Below are positions 1 through 8,430 of a stretch of 64,000 nt of DNA, piece by piece. The notes beneath the pieces were generated by a model. That model was not told where the DNA came from. It ran no database searches and saw only the letters and a list, made by a program, of their open reading frames with translations. Made by a program: the position numbers and the translations under genes. Origin of the DNA: Lachnospiraceae bacterium (GTDB taxonomy: Bacteria; Bacillota; Clostridia; Lachnospirales; Lachnospiraceae); contig JAAZZQ010000003.1 in assembly GCA_014239155.1 (NCBI GenBank), positions 62,001 to 126,000 on the forward strand, in the 5' to 3' direction. Within the stretch, counting starts at the first letter, position 1, and the number at the start of each line of letters is the position of its first letter.

Positions 1-58
1 TAAACATTTTTATCCGCTTTTGCCATCGCGCAACCATGCCTTTCTTTCCTATTTTATT

Positions 59-180
59 AAGAATGCTATCAGCATTCTTGCTGCGGCGTGCAAGTCAGCT
101 CTGCTGACAGGTTACGGATTCGCACGCCTGCAATCCTGCCGGAAGCTTATCTCAGTTGGAGTTTTCTCCAACTGAGATAA
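59..180 (+). repeat. Dispersed palindromic repeat, family 1, copy a
   Basis: This is a palindrome-rich intergenic element. It opens with a hairpin around AAGAATGC/GCATTCTT, contains GTCAGC-tct-GCTGAC and paired GCGTGC/GCACGC arms, and ends in a 14-bp stem formed by TTATCTCAGTTGGA and its complement. Close relatives in the same orientation lie at 17245-17368 and 23195-23272. It sits upstream of pta and has no coding content I can support. It may be a REP- or MITE-like element; the identity is not established. Confidence 0.8.
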
Positions 181-312
181 ATCAAAAAATTCGACTTTTA
201 GAGTATACCACATTTTTACAACATTGCAAATACTTTTCAAAAAAGTTCAAACATACGTTTTTGTGCTATTTGAATAAAAATTATTTTTCCTGCATTATTT
301 TTAATACAACCA

Positions 313-340
313 TTGCAAATGAAAAAAATTTGTATACAAT
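313..340 (+). promoter_or_regulatory. Putative sigma-A promoter of pta
   Basis: TTGCAA at 313-318 and TACAAT at 335-340 are separated by 16 bases, about 100 bases before the pta start. Fit to the consensus is moderate and the reading rests on sequence only. Confidence 0.45.
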
Positions 341-442
341 AGTAATTAGAAACATAATCGAGCCCTCTAAACATCATGGTGTAAACGCTTTCATAAACAG
401 GCTACAAAACAAAAATTTTAAGAAAAAGGAAGGATTAAAACT

Positions 443-1426
443 ATGTACGGATTTGGAACAATGATTGACCAACTGAAAAAGAACCCCAAAACAATTGTCT
501 TCACAGAAGGTACAGACCCACGTATTCTCGAAGCTGCTTCCCGTCTCTTAGCAAGCAGTTTCCTTCATCCCATTCTTGTCGGCAACGAAGAAGATGTTTT
601 GAGTGCTGCGGAGGAAGCTGGCTACAATATCCGTGGCGCACAGATTATAGACAGCAATCATTATGACCGCTTTGACGAGATGGTAGAGCGCTTTTGTGAG
701 CTTCGCAAGAGTAAAGGTATAACACCGGAAGATGCAAGAAAAATTTTATCCCAGCCAAACTACTTTGGCACAATGTTAGTGGAAATGGGCGTTGCGGATT
801 CGCTTCTTGGCGGCGCAACATACTCCACAGCAGATACTGTTCGCCCTGCCCTTCAGATTATTAAGACAAAACCTGGCAACAACATTGTATCCTCCTGCTT
901 TATTCTTGTGCGTCCCGGTGCAACAGGCGAAAATGAAGTACTTGCCATGAGTGACTGTGCCATCAATATCAATCCGACAGAAGATGAACTGGTTGAAATC
1001 TGTGGTGAGACAATTGAGTGTGCTAAAATTTTTGGCGTGGACCCAAAAGTTGCATTTTTAAGTTACTCCACGCTTGGATCCGGCAAAGGACCTGATGTAG
1101 AAAAAATGAGAAATGCAGCCTTAAAAGCGAAAGTAAAATATCCAATGACTCCAATCGAGGGCGAACTACAGTTTGATGCCGCCGTTTCTCCGCGTGTAGC
1201 ACGTACAAAATGTCCAAAATCCGCAGTAGCTGGCCATGCAAATACCTTCATCTTCCCAGACCTTAGCTCTGGAAATATGGGCTACAAAATTGCACAGAGA
1301 ATGGGTAACTTTGAAGCATATGGACCGATTCTTCTTGGACTAAATGCACCCGTCAATGACCTCTCCCGCGGCTGTAACGCGATTGAGGTGTACTCAATGG
1401 CAATTATTACAGCAGCGTTGGTGTAA
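443..1426 (+). CDS. pta: Phosphate acetyltransferase
   Basis: Interconverts acetyl-CoA and acetyl phosphate in the cytoplasm, the first step of acetate formation and ATP gain during fermentation. The 327-residue protein matches the short, single-domain Pta type across its length: an N-terminal TEGTDPRILEAA stretch, a central LGGATYSTADTVRPAL segment, SYSTLGSGKG, and a C-terminal GNMGYKIAQRMG. An AAGGAAGG ribosome binding site lies 8 bases before the ATG. The usual partner, acetate kinase, is not next to it: the next gene, degV, converges from the other strand. It is followed by several hairpins and a strong terminator, so it is probably transcribed alone. Confidence 0.95.
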   Translation: MYGFGTMIDQLKKNPKTIVFTEGTDPRILEAASRLLASSFLHPILVGNEEDVLSAAEEAGYNIRGAQIIDSNHYDRFDEMVERFCELRKSKGITPEDARKILSQPNYFGTMLVEMGVADSLLGGATYSTADTVRPALQIIKTKPGNNIVSSCFILVRPGATGENEVLAMSDCAININPTEDELVEICGETIECAKIFGVDPKVAFLSYSTLGSGKGPDVEKMRNAALKAKVKYPMTPIEGELQFDAAVSPRVARTKCPKSAVAGHANTFIFPDLSSGNMGYKIAQRMGNFEAYGPILLGLNAPVNDLSRGCNAIEVYSMAIITAALV

Positions 1427-1446
1427 TCATTATCTCTATCAATCGA

Positions 1447-1503
1447 GTAGGGAAGTCTTATCTTCCCTACTTGTCGCGCGATCTGCGCGCCACTTTAGTG
1501 GCA
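1447..1503. other. Cluster of three hairpins after pta
   Basis: Three palindromes follow one another: AGTAGGGAAG/CTTCCCTACT at 1447-1472, GCGCG/CGCGC at about 1476-1490 and GCCACT/AGTGGC at 1489-1502. None has a T-tract, so they are not terminators themselves. They may stabilise the pta mRNA 3' end or be a third kind of palindromic repeat. Confidence 0.5.
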
Positions 1504-1529
1504 TATTTCCTTTGGGTGCCCATGTGCAT

Positions 1530-1558
1530 AAAAAGCAGACCGATGGTCTGCTTTTTTT
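1530..1558 (+). terminator. Rho-independent terminator of pta
   Basis: AAAAAGCAGACC-GAT-GGTCTGCTTTTTTT is a perfect GC-rich stem with T-runs on the pta side and A-runs on the other. It may therefore also end the converging degV transcript. Confidence 0.9.
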
Positions 1559-1566
1559 GTGCAATT

Positions 1567-2436
1567 CTATCTCAATTTCTTACAGCATGTCACTGCCAAG
1601 GAACCTGGTCCAATATGGCAGGAAACGCTTAACGATAACGGATCTACTGCAATAATTGGATAATCCGGAAGGTGTGCCTGAACTTCTTCCTGAAACACCT
1701 TTGCCGCCTCTTCATTCTGTGTATGCGCAATTGCCAGATAAATCTGATTCTCACGAGAAAGACCGCCAAAACGCTTCTCAATATCATTCTTAATGGCATT
1801 TATCATAATTGTTTTTGCCTGATTTACTGTTCTAGCCTTTGCAAAGGCGTCTAATTTTTCCCCCTGTATCTGCAATACAGGTTTTAGACGCAGCAATGTT
1901 CCAAGCGCAGCGGCTGCTGGCGTAATGCGTCCTCCCTTTTTCAAATAGTACAAAGTATCAATCATAATATAGATGCTGGAATTAAACTTGTCCGCCTCCA
2001 AAATATCGCGAATCTCGCTGCCGCTCTTTCCTTCCTTCATAAGTGCAATCGCATCAAATGTAGATTGCTTTTGAGTGACAGAAATCCGCTGATTATTTAC
2101 AACATGAACTCTTCCGTCATAGTCTTGTGCCAACATTGCAGCGGTCTGGCAGGAACCGCTCAGACCACTCGACATAGGAATATGCACCACTTCATCATTC
2201 TCTTTTAAAAGCTCGTCCCAAAGTCCAATGATAGATTCCGGTGACGGTTGTGAAGTAGAAATATCTGCATTCTGAGCAAGTTTCTGGTAAAACTCATTTT
2301 GACTAAGTGTGATTTCCTCATAGTAAGTTTCCCCATCAATCATAAAGGGCATTGGCAATACATGAATTCCAAGCTCCTTTGCCTGACTCTGCGTGATACC
2401 ACTATTACTGTCTGTAACAATTGCTATTTTTGACAT
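1567..2436 (-). CDS. DegV family fatty-acid-binding protein
   Basis: DegV (FakB-type) proteins bind a long-chain fatty acid and present it to the fatty acid kinase FakA, giving acyl phosphate for phospholipid synthesis. The 289-residue protein begins with the family signature IAIVTDSNSGI, and has STSQPSPE near residue 60, PMSSGLSGSCQTA near 90 and YYLKKGGRI near 165. These are the positions that line the lipid pocket in the family. The FakA-like kinase is encoded just upstream (4659-6380), with recG between, which supports a joint role. The ATG has a GGGAG site upstream. The lipid bound cannot be read from sequence. Confidence 0.88.
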   Translation of the reverse strand: MSKIAIVTDSNSGITQSQAKELGIHVLPMPFMIDGETYYEEITLSQNEFYQKLAQNADISTSQPSPESIIGLWDELLKENDEVVHIPMSSGLSGSCQTAAMLAQDYDGRVHVVNNQRISVTQKQSTFDAIALMKEGKSGSEIRDILEADKFNSSIYIMIDTLYYLKKGGRITPAAAALGTLLRLKPVLQIQGEKLDAFAKARTVNQAKTIMINAIKNDIEKRFGGLSRENQIYLAIAHTQNEEAAKVFQEEVQAHLPDYPIIAVDPLSLSVSCHIGPGSLAVTCCKKLR

Positions 2437-2505
2437 ATCATCCTATCTCCCTGTTATTATAAAATAATAGTTTTCCCTGTATATTGCTTTTCATACAAGC
2501 GAAAC

Positions 2506-2549
2506 AACTGTTAAAAAAGCAACTTGCCACCAATGATTTTCTAACAGTT
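2506..2549 (-). terminator. Possible terminator between recG and degV
   Basis: AACTGTTA at 2506-2513 pairs with TAACAGTT at 2542-2549 around a 28-base loop, in the 133-bp gap after recG. The long loop and modest T-tract make it a weak call. Confidence 0.35.
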
Positions 2550-2569
2550 TTAAGGAACCAAAATTCCTG

Positions 2570-4654
2570 TCAAATATTAATAAATTCTACATTAGAAGCC
2601 ACATTTGTCTCATAGTGCTTCCAAAATTGCTGATATTCTTCCGAATGCTTCTCCTGATGAATATAAGCATTATATAGCATGGCAGCACAACTTTGCGCCT
2701 CCTGAAGAATTTTAGCATCCTGATAAATATCGCCAAGACGAAACTGAAACTGACCACTCTGCCGAATCCCAAACAAATCTCCGGGGCCTCTCAATCTCAT
2801 ATCTTCCGAAGAAATAAAAAATCCATCATTAGAACGATTCAGCACCTGCAATCGCTCCATTGTATCATTCTGACTCGAACCGGAAATAAGGATACAATAG
2901 GCTTGATCTTTACCACGTCCGACGCGCCCACGAAGCTGATGTAGCTGCGCAAGACCAAAACGTTCCGCATTTTCCACCAACATCACTGTAGCATTTGGCA
3001 CATTAATGCCAACCTCAATAACTGTAGTAGAGACAAGCACATCAATATGATGCGCCGCAAACTCCTCCATAACAAAGTTTTTTGCCTTGGGATTCATCTG
3101 TCCGTGAAGATATTCCACACACACCGTTTCTGGTAGTGCTTTTTTTAACTTTTCTGTATATTCTATCACATTTTCCAGAACTGGCATATCCCCCATCATC
3201 TCATCATTTGCTTCGACCATAGGGCAAATCACATATGCCTGTCTTCCATTTGCCACTTCTTTTGCAATAAAATCATATGCTTTTTTTCGGTAATCTGTAT
3301 TGACTACGCAATTCTTTATTGGAAGCCTGTTTGCCGGAAGCTCATCCATTACGGAGATATCCAAATCCCCATATAAAATCAAGGCAAGTGTTCTAGGAAT
3401 CGGCGTCGCACTCATAACTAAAATATGTGGCTGTAGTCCTTTTAACGCCAACGTCTCGCGTTGTTTCACGCCAAATCGGTGCTGTTCGTCTGTGATTACC
3501 AGACGAAGGTCACAGAAATCCACGTCGTCTTGTAACAGTGCCTGCGTTCCAATAATCACATTGCCAGTGCCAAGAACAATACTTTCTTTGGCTCTGCGTT
3601 TTTCCTTTGTTGTTAGCGATCCTGTCAAAAGCACTGGCTTTAAGGGCAACTGATAATTCTGCACCAGTTCCAAAACAGACTCATAATGCTGTTTGGCAAG
3701 TACTTCCGTTGGTGCCATAAACGCCGCCTGATGATGATTCATCACACACAAAAGCATTGCCAAAATTGCTACAATGGTCTTCCCAGAACCCACATCTCCC
3801 TGAACCAGACGATTCATAAGGCGTGTCGAACACATATCCTGCTCAATCTGTTTCCAAACCTGCTTCTGCGCACCGGTAAGTTCATAGGGAAGTCTGCCAA
3901 TTAAATTTTGACAAGCGTCAACGCGCATCATTGGTGTATCATTAATTTCCTGTGCTGTCAAATCTTTTAAAAACATAACAGATACAATAAAGAATAAAAA
4001 CTCCTCAAACACAAGGCGTTTTCTGGCAGCAGTCAGCGCTGTATAATTTTCTGGAAAATGAATTCCTGTCACAGCGGACTTCAAATCAGGCAAACCATAT
4101 TTCTGACGCACAGACACAGGCAGGTAATCCTGCCCCCAGTCTAAACAATCAACTGCCAAATGCATTGTTTTTGTTATTGCGGCAATAGTAAGTCCTTTTG
4201 TGGTCGGATATACTGGGGTGAGTCGATGCACATTTTGAGCAAATTCCTCAGGACTTACAATCTTTGGCTGATCGAATGCAATTCGATTGTTCTTCAGCAC
4301 AATGCGTCCGCGGAAAATGTATTGTTTTCCAACCTGCAGACTATTTTTTATATAAGGCATATTAAAATAAATAATATCGCATGCACCACTGTCATCTCTA
4401 ATGTGCACAGTCGTGATGGACATATTTTTCCTTATATGTATGGTTTGGGGAGCATTAATAACCATAGCGCGCACCGCGTACACTTGATTTACTTTTAACT
4501 CCCCTATCTTGACAATATCACGCCATTCCTCATAATCTCTAGGGTAATGTTTCATTAAATCATCAAGGGTAAAAATGTTTAATTTATGATATAATGTCGC
4601 TGTCTTTTCACCGATGCCCTTCAGCTCCGTAATCGGATCATTCAATTGCATCAT
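2570..4654 (-). CDS. recG: ATP-dependent DNA helicase RecG
   Basis: Branch-migrates Holliday junctions and rescues stalled replication forks. The 694-residue protein has an N-terminal wedge/OB region starting at LNDPITELKGIGEKTA, then helicase motifs: GDVGSGKT (Walker A), DEQHRFG (motif II), MSATPIPRTLAL (motif III), STTVIEVGINVPNA and QLHQLRGRVGRG (motif VI). A longer reading frame upstream exists, but the ATG at 4654 is chosen because GGAG lies 7 bases before it and only 4 bases separate it from the stop of the upstream gene. That spacing points to translational coupling in the asp23-fakA-recG operon. Confidence 0.95.
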   Translation of the reverse strand: MMQLNDPITELKGIGEKTATLYHKLNIFTLDDLMKHYPRDYEEWRDIVKIGELKVNQVYAVRAMVINAPQTIHIRKNMSITTVHIRDDSGACDIIYFNMPYIKNSLQVGKQYIFRGRIVLKNNRIAFDQPKIVSPEEFAQNVHRLTPVYPTTKGLTIAAITKTMHLAVDCLDWGQDYLPVSVRQKYGLPDLKSAVTGIHFPENYTALTAARKRLVFEEFLFFIVSVMFLKDLTAQEINDTPMMRVDACQNLIGRLPYELTGAQKQVWKQIEQDMCSTRLMNRLVQGDVGSGKTIVAILAMLLCVMNHHQAAFMAPTEVLAKQHYESVLELVQNYQLPLKPVLLTGSLTTKEKRRAKESIVLGTGNVIIGTQALLQDDVDFCDLRLVITDEQHRFGVKQRETLALKGLQPHILVMSATPIPRTLALILYGDLDISVMDELPANRLPIKNCVVNTDYRKKAYDFIAKEVANGRQAYVICPMVEANDEMMGDMPVLENVIEYTEKLKKALPETVCVEYLHGQMNPKAKNFVMEEFAAHHIDVLVSTTVIEVGINVPNATVMLVENAERFGLAQLHQLRGRVGRGKDQAYCILISGSSQNDTMERLQVLNRSNDGFFISSEDMRLRGPGDLFGIRQSGQFQFRLGDIYQDAKILQEAQSCAAMLYNAYIHQEKHSEEYQQFWKHYETNVASNVEFINI

Positions 4655-4658
4655 CGTA

Positions 4659-6380
4659 TCACTCCGCAGAAACAATATAGGAATAAATTGGCTGACCTCC
4701 AAACTGAAGTTCTACATCACAATTTCCAAACTCCGCACGAACCATATCAGCAAGTTTTTGAGCCTGTTCTTCTTGAATGATATCGCCATAATAAATACTG
4801 ATTAGCTCATACTCGTCCGACATCATTTTCCGAATCATATTGAATGCTACATCTTGCAAATCTGTACCGACTGCCAAAATGCCCTGATCACCAATTCCCA
4901 TAAAGTCGCCCTGATGAATTTCCTTGTCATCAATCATAGTATCCCGCACTGCATAGGTCACCTGCCCCGTCGCGACACGCTGCACCTCTTCCTTCATAAC
5001 AGCCTCATTTTCCTCCACAGAAATGTCTGGCACATAATTGATGATGGCTGTGATACCTTGGGGCACTGTCTTTGTCGGAATCACAATAATATTTTTATCA
5101 CTTGTCAACTGTTTTGCTTGATTTGCCGCAAGAATGATGTTTTTATTGTTGGGGAAAATGAAAATATTATCCGCATCAATTTTCTCAATCGCATTAAGCA
5201 TATCCTCCGTGCTAGGATTCATTGTCTGACCGCCCTCAATAATACAATCCACTCCTAATGACCGGAAAATCTCATTCATTCCCTCACCAATAGAAACTGC
5301 TATAAATCCCGTCTCTTTATGTCCTACTGCTGCATAATCCTGTGTGTCTGATGCATTTTTTTCTGGTAACGTTGCGCTCTGCATCTGTTTTTCCATCATA
5401 TCAGAAACCTTTTCATCCCGCTCAAGACGCATATTTTCAATAATGATTGTTGTAAGAGAACCATATCGCAACGCCTTTTGCATAGCAAGTCCGGGATCGT
5501 TTGTATGCACATGCACTTTGACAATCTCATCATCTGCCACAACCACAATAGAATCACCAATTGAAGATAGGTACTCTTTAAAATCCATCTCCTGTTTGAT
5601 ATTAAATGGTTTACTCAGCATAATCAAAAATTGCGTGCAATAACAAAACTTAATCTCTGCATTTGCCTGTGCCTCAATTGTAGATAGCATTGCGCCCTGA
5701 GTAGTTCCTTTTTTGCTGGATTCAGCTTTGCCAAAAATATCAAATGACAGGTCCATCTCCTTGCCAAGAAGCGCATCGTAAGCACCTTTTAGCACTTCTA
5801 CCAATCCTTGACCACCAGAGTCAACTACGCCAGCTTGTTTCAATACAGGAAGCATCTCCGGTGTCTGTGCAAGCACTGCGTCCGCCTCCTTAATGATTTC
5901 GCCAATAAATACCTCTAAATCCTTTTCTCCCGTCATTGCAAGGTCGCTTGCACGCTTCGCCGCGCCTTTTGCAACTGTCAGAATTGTTCCTTCCTTTGGT
6001 TTCATAACCGCCTTGTATGCAGTTTCAACTGCTTTTTCACAGGCAGAGGCAAGAATGGCCACATTGATCTCATCATACTCCCGAATAACTTTTGTAAATC
6101 CTCTGAAAAGCTGTGACAATATGACACCGGAATTTCCCCGTGCGCCCCTTAAAGAGCCTGACGAGATTGCTTTTGCCAGAGAAACCATATCCGGTTCTGC
6201 GATAGCTGCTACTTCCTTGGCAGCAGACATAATTGTCATCGACATATTGGTGCCAGTATCGCCGTCTGGAACAGGAAAGACATTCAGTTCATTGATCCAC
6301 TCTTTTTTATGTTCCAAATTTTTTGCTCCGGCAAGAAACATCTTTGATAACATTTTCGCATCGATTACATTTAATCCCAC
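4659..6380 (-). CDS. fakA: DAK2 domain fatty acid kinase, FakA/YloV type
   Basis: FakA phosphorylates fatty acids bound to FakB (DegV) proteins. The 573-residue protein has an N-terminal DhaL-like domain with NVFPVPDGDTGTNMS (metal/ATP site) and GARGNSGVILSQ, a middle linker, and a C-terminal DegV-fold domain with a FPNNKN segment. The start is a GTG 9 bases after GGAGG; there is no better ATG. It lies 14 bases after asp23 and 4 bases before recG, the usual Firmicute order. The symbol follows the characterised Staphylococcus homologue; function here is inferred from family. Confidence 0.9.
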   Translation of the reverse strand: MGLNVIDAKMLSKMFLAGAKNLEHKKEWINELNVFPVPDGDTGTNMSMTIMSAAKEVAAIAEPDMVSLAKAISSGSLRGARGNSGVILSQLFRGFTKVIREYDEINVAILASACEKAVETAYKAVMKPKEGTILTVAKGAAKRASDLAMTGEKDLEVFIGEIIKEADAVLAQTPEMLPVLKQAGVVDSGGQGLVEVLKGAYDALLGKEMDLSFDIFGKAESSKKGTTQGAMLSTIEAQANAEIKFCYCTQFLIMLSKPFNIKQEMDFKEYLSSIGDSIVVVADDEIVKVHVHTNDPGLAMQKALRYGSLTTIIIENMRLERDEKVSDMMEKQMQSATLPEKNASDTQDYAAVGHKETGFIAVSIGEGMNEIFRSLGVDCIIEGGQTMNPSTEDMLNAIEKIDADNIFIFPNNKNIILAANQAKQLTSDKNIIVIPTKTVPQGITAIINYVPDISVEENEAVMKEEVQRVATGQVTYAVRDTMIDDKEIHQGDFMGIGDQGILAVGTDLQDVAFNMIRKMMSDEYELISIYYGDIIQEEQAQKLADMVRAEFGNCDVELQFGGQPIYSYIVSAE

Positions 6381-6394
6381 TTCAGAAATCCTCC

Positions 6395-6751
6395 TTAATC
6401 AATCACTCGAACGCCCTCAACAAAGATGTTGATGTTTTCGATTTCGAGACCTGTGAAATTTTCAACCTTGTACTTTACATTATTAATCAAATTATCACAT
6501 ACGGTAATAATACTAACGCCATAAGCAACAATAACGTGAAAGTTAAGGAACAATTTATTATTGACAATATTTACTGATATTCCATGTGTGATGCTATCTT
6601 TCATCAAAAGCTTCACCAGTCCATCCTTTACATTCACTGAAGCCATGCCAACAATTCCAAAACACTCTACCGCTACACTTCCCGCGTATTGGGCAATCAC
6701 TTCAGGATCGACATAGATATTCCCCATATGGGTATTCATTGATCCTTTCAT
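6395..6751 (-). CDS. Asp23/Gls24 family envelope stress protein
   Basis: A 118-residue Asp23-family protein of the type (YloU) always found before the DAK kinase. It has the typical pattern VIAQYAGSVAVECFGIVGMA followed by a VNIVNNKLFLNFHVIVAYGVSI strand pair. Members attach to the membrane or envelope in Gram-positive bacteria and are often induced by stress. AAGGAGG lies 7 bases before the ATG. It is first gene of the asp23-fakA-recG operon and diverges from rpmB; a TATAAT at 6825-6830 could be its -10 box. Confidence 0.88.
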   Translation of the reverse strand: MKGSMNTHMGNIYVDPEVIAQYAGSVAVECFGIVGMASVNVKDGLVKLLMKDSITHGISVNIVNNKLFLNFHVIVAYGVSIITVCDNLINNVKYKVENFTGLEIENINIFVEGVRVID

Positions 6752-6911
6752 AGAAATCCTCCTTCTGTTATTCTATCATTCCATTATCAAATAGAAAAAT
6801 CAAATAAAAAACATTAATGTTATTATTATAACCGTTTTTTGGAAAAAAAGAAACATCTATTTTTAGACATTTCAATGTTTACAAAAAAATTACATTTTTT
6901 ATAAAAAAAAC

Positions 6912-6940
6912 TTGCCAAACACCTCTTTTTTTGATAAGAT
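6912..6940 (+). promoter_or_regulatory. Sigma-A promoter of rpmB
   Basis: TTGCCA at 6912-6917, a 17-base spacer, and TAAGAT at 6935-6940, about 50 bases before the rpmB start codon. Confidence 0.7.
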
Positions 6941-6989
6941 ACAACTGTTGTGAGTCAAATGACTTAGTTTAGTCGAGGAGGTGCTAACG

Positions 6990-7175
6990 ATGGCAAAATG
7001 TGATATTTGTGGCAAAGGTGTTCATTTCGGTAATAATGTAAGCCATTCTCATAGAAGATCCAATGCAATTTGGAATTCCAATGTAAAGAGAGTAAAATGC
7101 AAAGTAAATGGAGCTGCCAAGAGAATGCATGTGTGCACAAGATGTCTGCGTTCTGGAGCTATTGAAAGAGCATAA
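6990..7175 (+). CDS. rpmB: 50S ribosomal protein L28
   Basis: Structural protein of the large ribosomal subunit. The 61-residue product starts MAKCDICGKG and has two CxxC pairs (CDIC and CTRC), the zinc-binding form. The ATG at 6990 is chosen over an upstream GTG because AGGAGG ends 9 bases before it and it gives the conserved MAKC N-terminus. Single-gene transcript with its own promoter and terminator. Confidence 0.97.
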   Translation: MAKCDICGKGVHFGNNVSHSHRRSNAIWNSNVKRVKCKVNGAAKRMHVCTRCLRSGAIERA

Positions 7176-7195
7176 TCAAGTTCATAGTCATGTAA

Positions 7196-7236
7196 AAAGA
7201 GTCGGCACTATTTAGCTTTCATAGTACCGGCTCTTT
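7196..7236. terminator. Bidirectional terminator, rpmB and J-domain gene
   Basis: AAAGAGTCGG-c-ACTAT pairs with ATAGT-a-CCGGCTCTTT around a 9-base loop, with T/A runs on both sides. It overlaps the stop codon of the converging minus-strand gene. Confidence 0.8.
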
Positions 7237-7775
7237 AAATTTTCATACTCCGTTTGAATCAGCAACAGCGTTTTTGTATCACCGCATTTGTTATCTGGGT
7301 GAAAAATCTTCAACAGTTCTTTGTATCGTTTGCGCAAAGCCATATCATTATCCACCCCGCGGAAAAAGCTTGTACTCTCATAAGCACCTGACTCATATTG
7401 TGCATGTGATGACTTGGAACCAGACATCCTCTGGCGTCTGTACTTACTCTTCTCATGTTCAAAGTTCAAGCGCTCACACTCTAGTGCTTTTCGGTCAATT
7501 GCCAATTGTTGATAAGCGTCCTCGATAATTTTTTGTTTCTTTGCAATAAAAATTTCATTGTCATCATACCGCTTTTGAATTGTCTTCTCACGCATGTCCA
7601 AAATGTTTTTTTCCCGCTCAAGTTTTCGCTTTAAATCCTGTAATTCCCGGTTGAGCTCATGCAGTTCATCTCTTTTTGACTGAATTCTGACCTGCTCCTG
7701 AAACATCCATGCCTTCATCTTCTTGATGTCATTTGGATCTTCAGCCGCCATGAGCGCCTCATCAAAATCCAACAT
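7212..7775 (-). CDS. Coiled-coil protein with C-terminal J-domain-like motif
   Basis: Residues about 20-115 are a charged, heptad-like coiled coil (QSKRDELHELNRELQDLKRK and similar). The last 45 residues, LRKRYKELLKIFHPDNKCGD and what follows, carry the HPD tripeptide of DnaJ domains in a helix-loop-helix context, although the region is shorter than a full J domain. Proteins like this could dock DnaK to a partner held by the coil. I do not recognise a named family beyond J-domain-containing. GGGAG lies upstream of the ATG. The cellular role is unknown. Confidence 0.75.
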   Translation of the reverse strand: MLDFDEALMAAEDPNDIKKMKAWMFQEQVRIQSKRDELHELNRELQDLKRKLEREKNILDMREKTIQKRYDDNEIFIAKKQKIIEDAYQQLAIDRKALECERLNFEHEKSKYRRQRMSGSKSSHAQYESGAYESTSFFRGVDNDMALRKRYKELLKIFHPDNKCGDTKTLLLIQTEYENLKSRYYES

Positions 7776-7796
7776 ATTTCCTACTCCCTTTTTGCT

Positions 7797-7937
7797 TTAT
7801 TTACAGTCAAATAGATAATACCCCAAAATAATAAAAAATGCAATCAAAATCAACCCAATCCATGTGCTTCCAATAACCAGCATAAAAAGCATGCCGATTG
7901 CAATCCAAAACAAGGTATAACCTACCAACTTACACAT
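7797..7937 (-). CDS. Small membrane protein
   Basis: About 46 residues with two hydrophobic segments separated by a Gly-Ser turn (FWIAIGMLFMLVIG, then WIGLILIAFFIILGYYLF). The ATG at 7937 has GAGGTG 7 bases upstream; a longer frame reaching 7979 has no good ribosome binding site. It lies between gerW and the J-domain gene in the same direction. No function can be assigned. Confidence 0.55.
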   Translation of the reverse strand: MCKLVGYTLFWIAIGMLFMLVIGSTWIGLILIAFFIILGYYLFDCK

Positions 7938-8004
7938 TATCTTGCACCTCGGCATATCTTTCTTTATTATATGCACCATGTGCCTGATTTATTTCCTTAG
8001 AGTC

Positions 8005-8403
8005 TTAATCTTCGTACTCATACTCTGGAAACGCGGTGTCAATCACCTCTTCGTCACTTGGCATCTCTTCCTTTTTTGTGGTAAAACGATCAATCAAATC
8101 TGGAACCATGTCAATAATCTTTGTCACTGTGTCCTGATTCTTGATATTGACAAGTCTTACCTGTCCATTCTTAACCACAAGAACTGCACTTGGCGACATC
8201 TTTCCTGTCATTCCTCCTGCACCGCCGCTTTTCTTTTCCTGACAAGATGAACCTGCCCCGACACCAAATGTCACGTCAACTAATGGAATGATTGTTGTAT
8301 CTCCTGCCTGTGTGGGCTCACCAACTACGGTTTTGGAAGAGAGAAAACTCTCCATTCCCTGCATCATGGAATTTACTACTTCATTAAAACTGTTATCAGA
8401 CAT
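8005..8403 (-). CDS. ytfJ: GerW/YtfJ family sporulation protein
   Basis: YtfJ (GerW) is needed for full spore germination in Bacillus and is made in the forespore. The 132-residue protein shows the family pattern: N-terminal helix, GEPTQAGDTTIIPLVDVTFG, a Gly/Ser-rich loop, then SPSAVLVVKNGQVRLVNI. The partner ytfI lies immediately upstream with 27 bases between, the same pair order as in Bacillus, which strengthens the call and marks the organism as a spore former or descended from one. GGAGGG lies before the ATG. Confidence 0.9.
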   Translation of the reverse strand: MSDNSFNEVVNSMMQGMESFLSSKTVVGEPTQAGDTTIIPLVDVTFGVGAGSSCQEKKSGGAGGMTGKMSPSAVLVVKNGQVRLVNIKNQDTVTKIIDMVPDLIDRFTTKKEEMPSDEEVIDTAFPEYEYED

Positions 8404-8430
8404 TTTATCCCTCCAAAATCAATTAATCCA

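Noticed and set aside
156-464. 102-codon plus-strand frame before pta
   Set aside because: It begins inside the family 1 repeat, lacks a ribosome binding site, has unlikely composition and overlaps the pta start.
1344-1655. 103-codon plus-strand frame over the pta end
   Set aside because: It overlaps pta, several hairpins and a terminator, and has no start signals.
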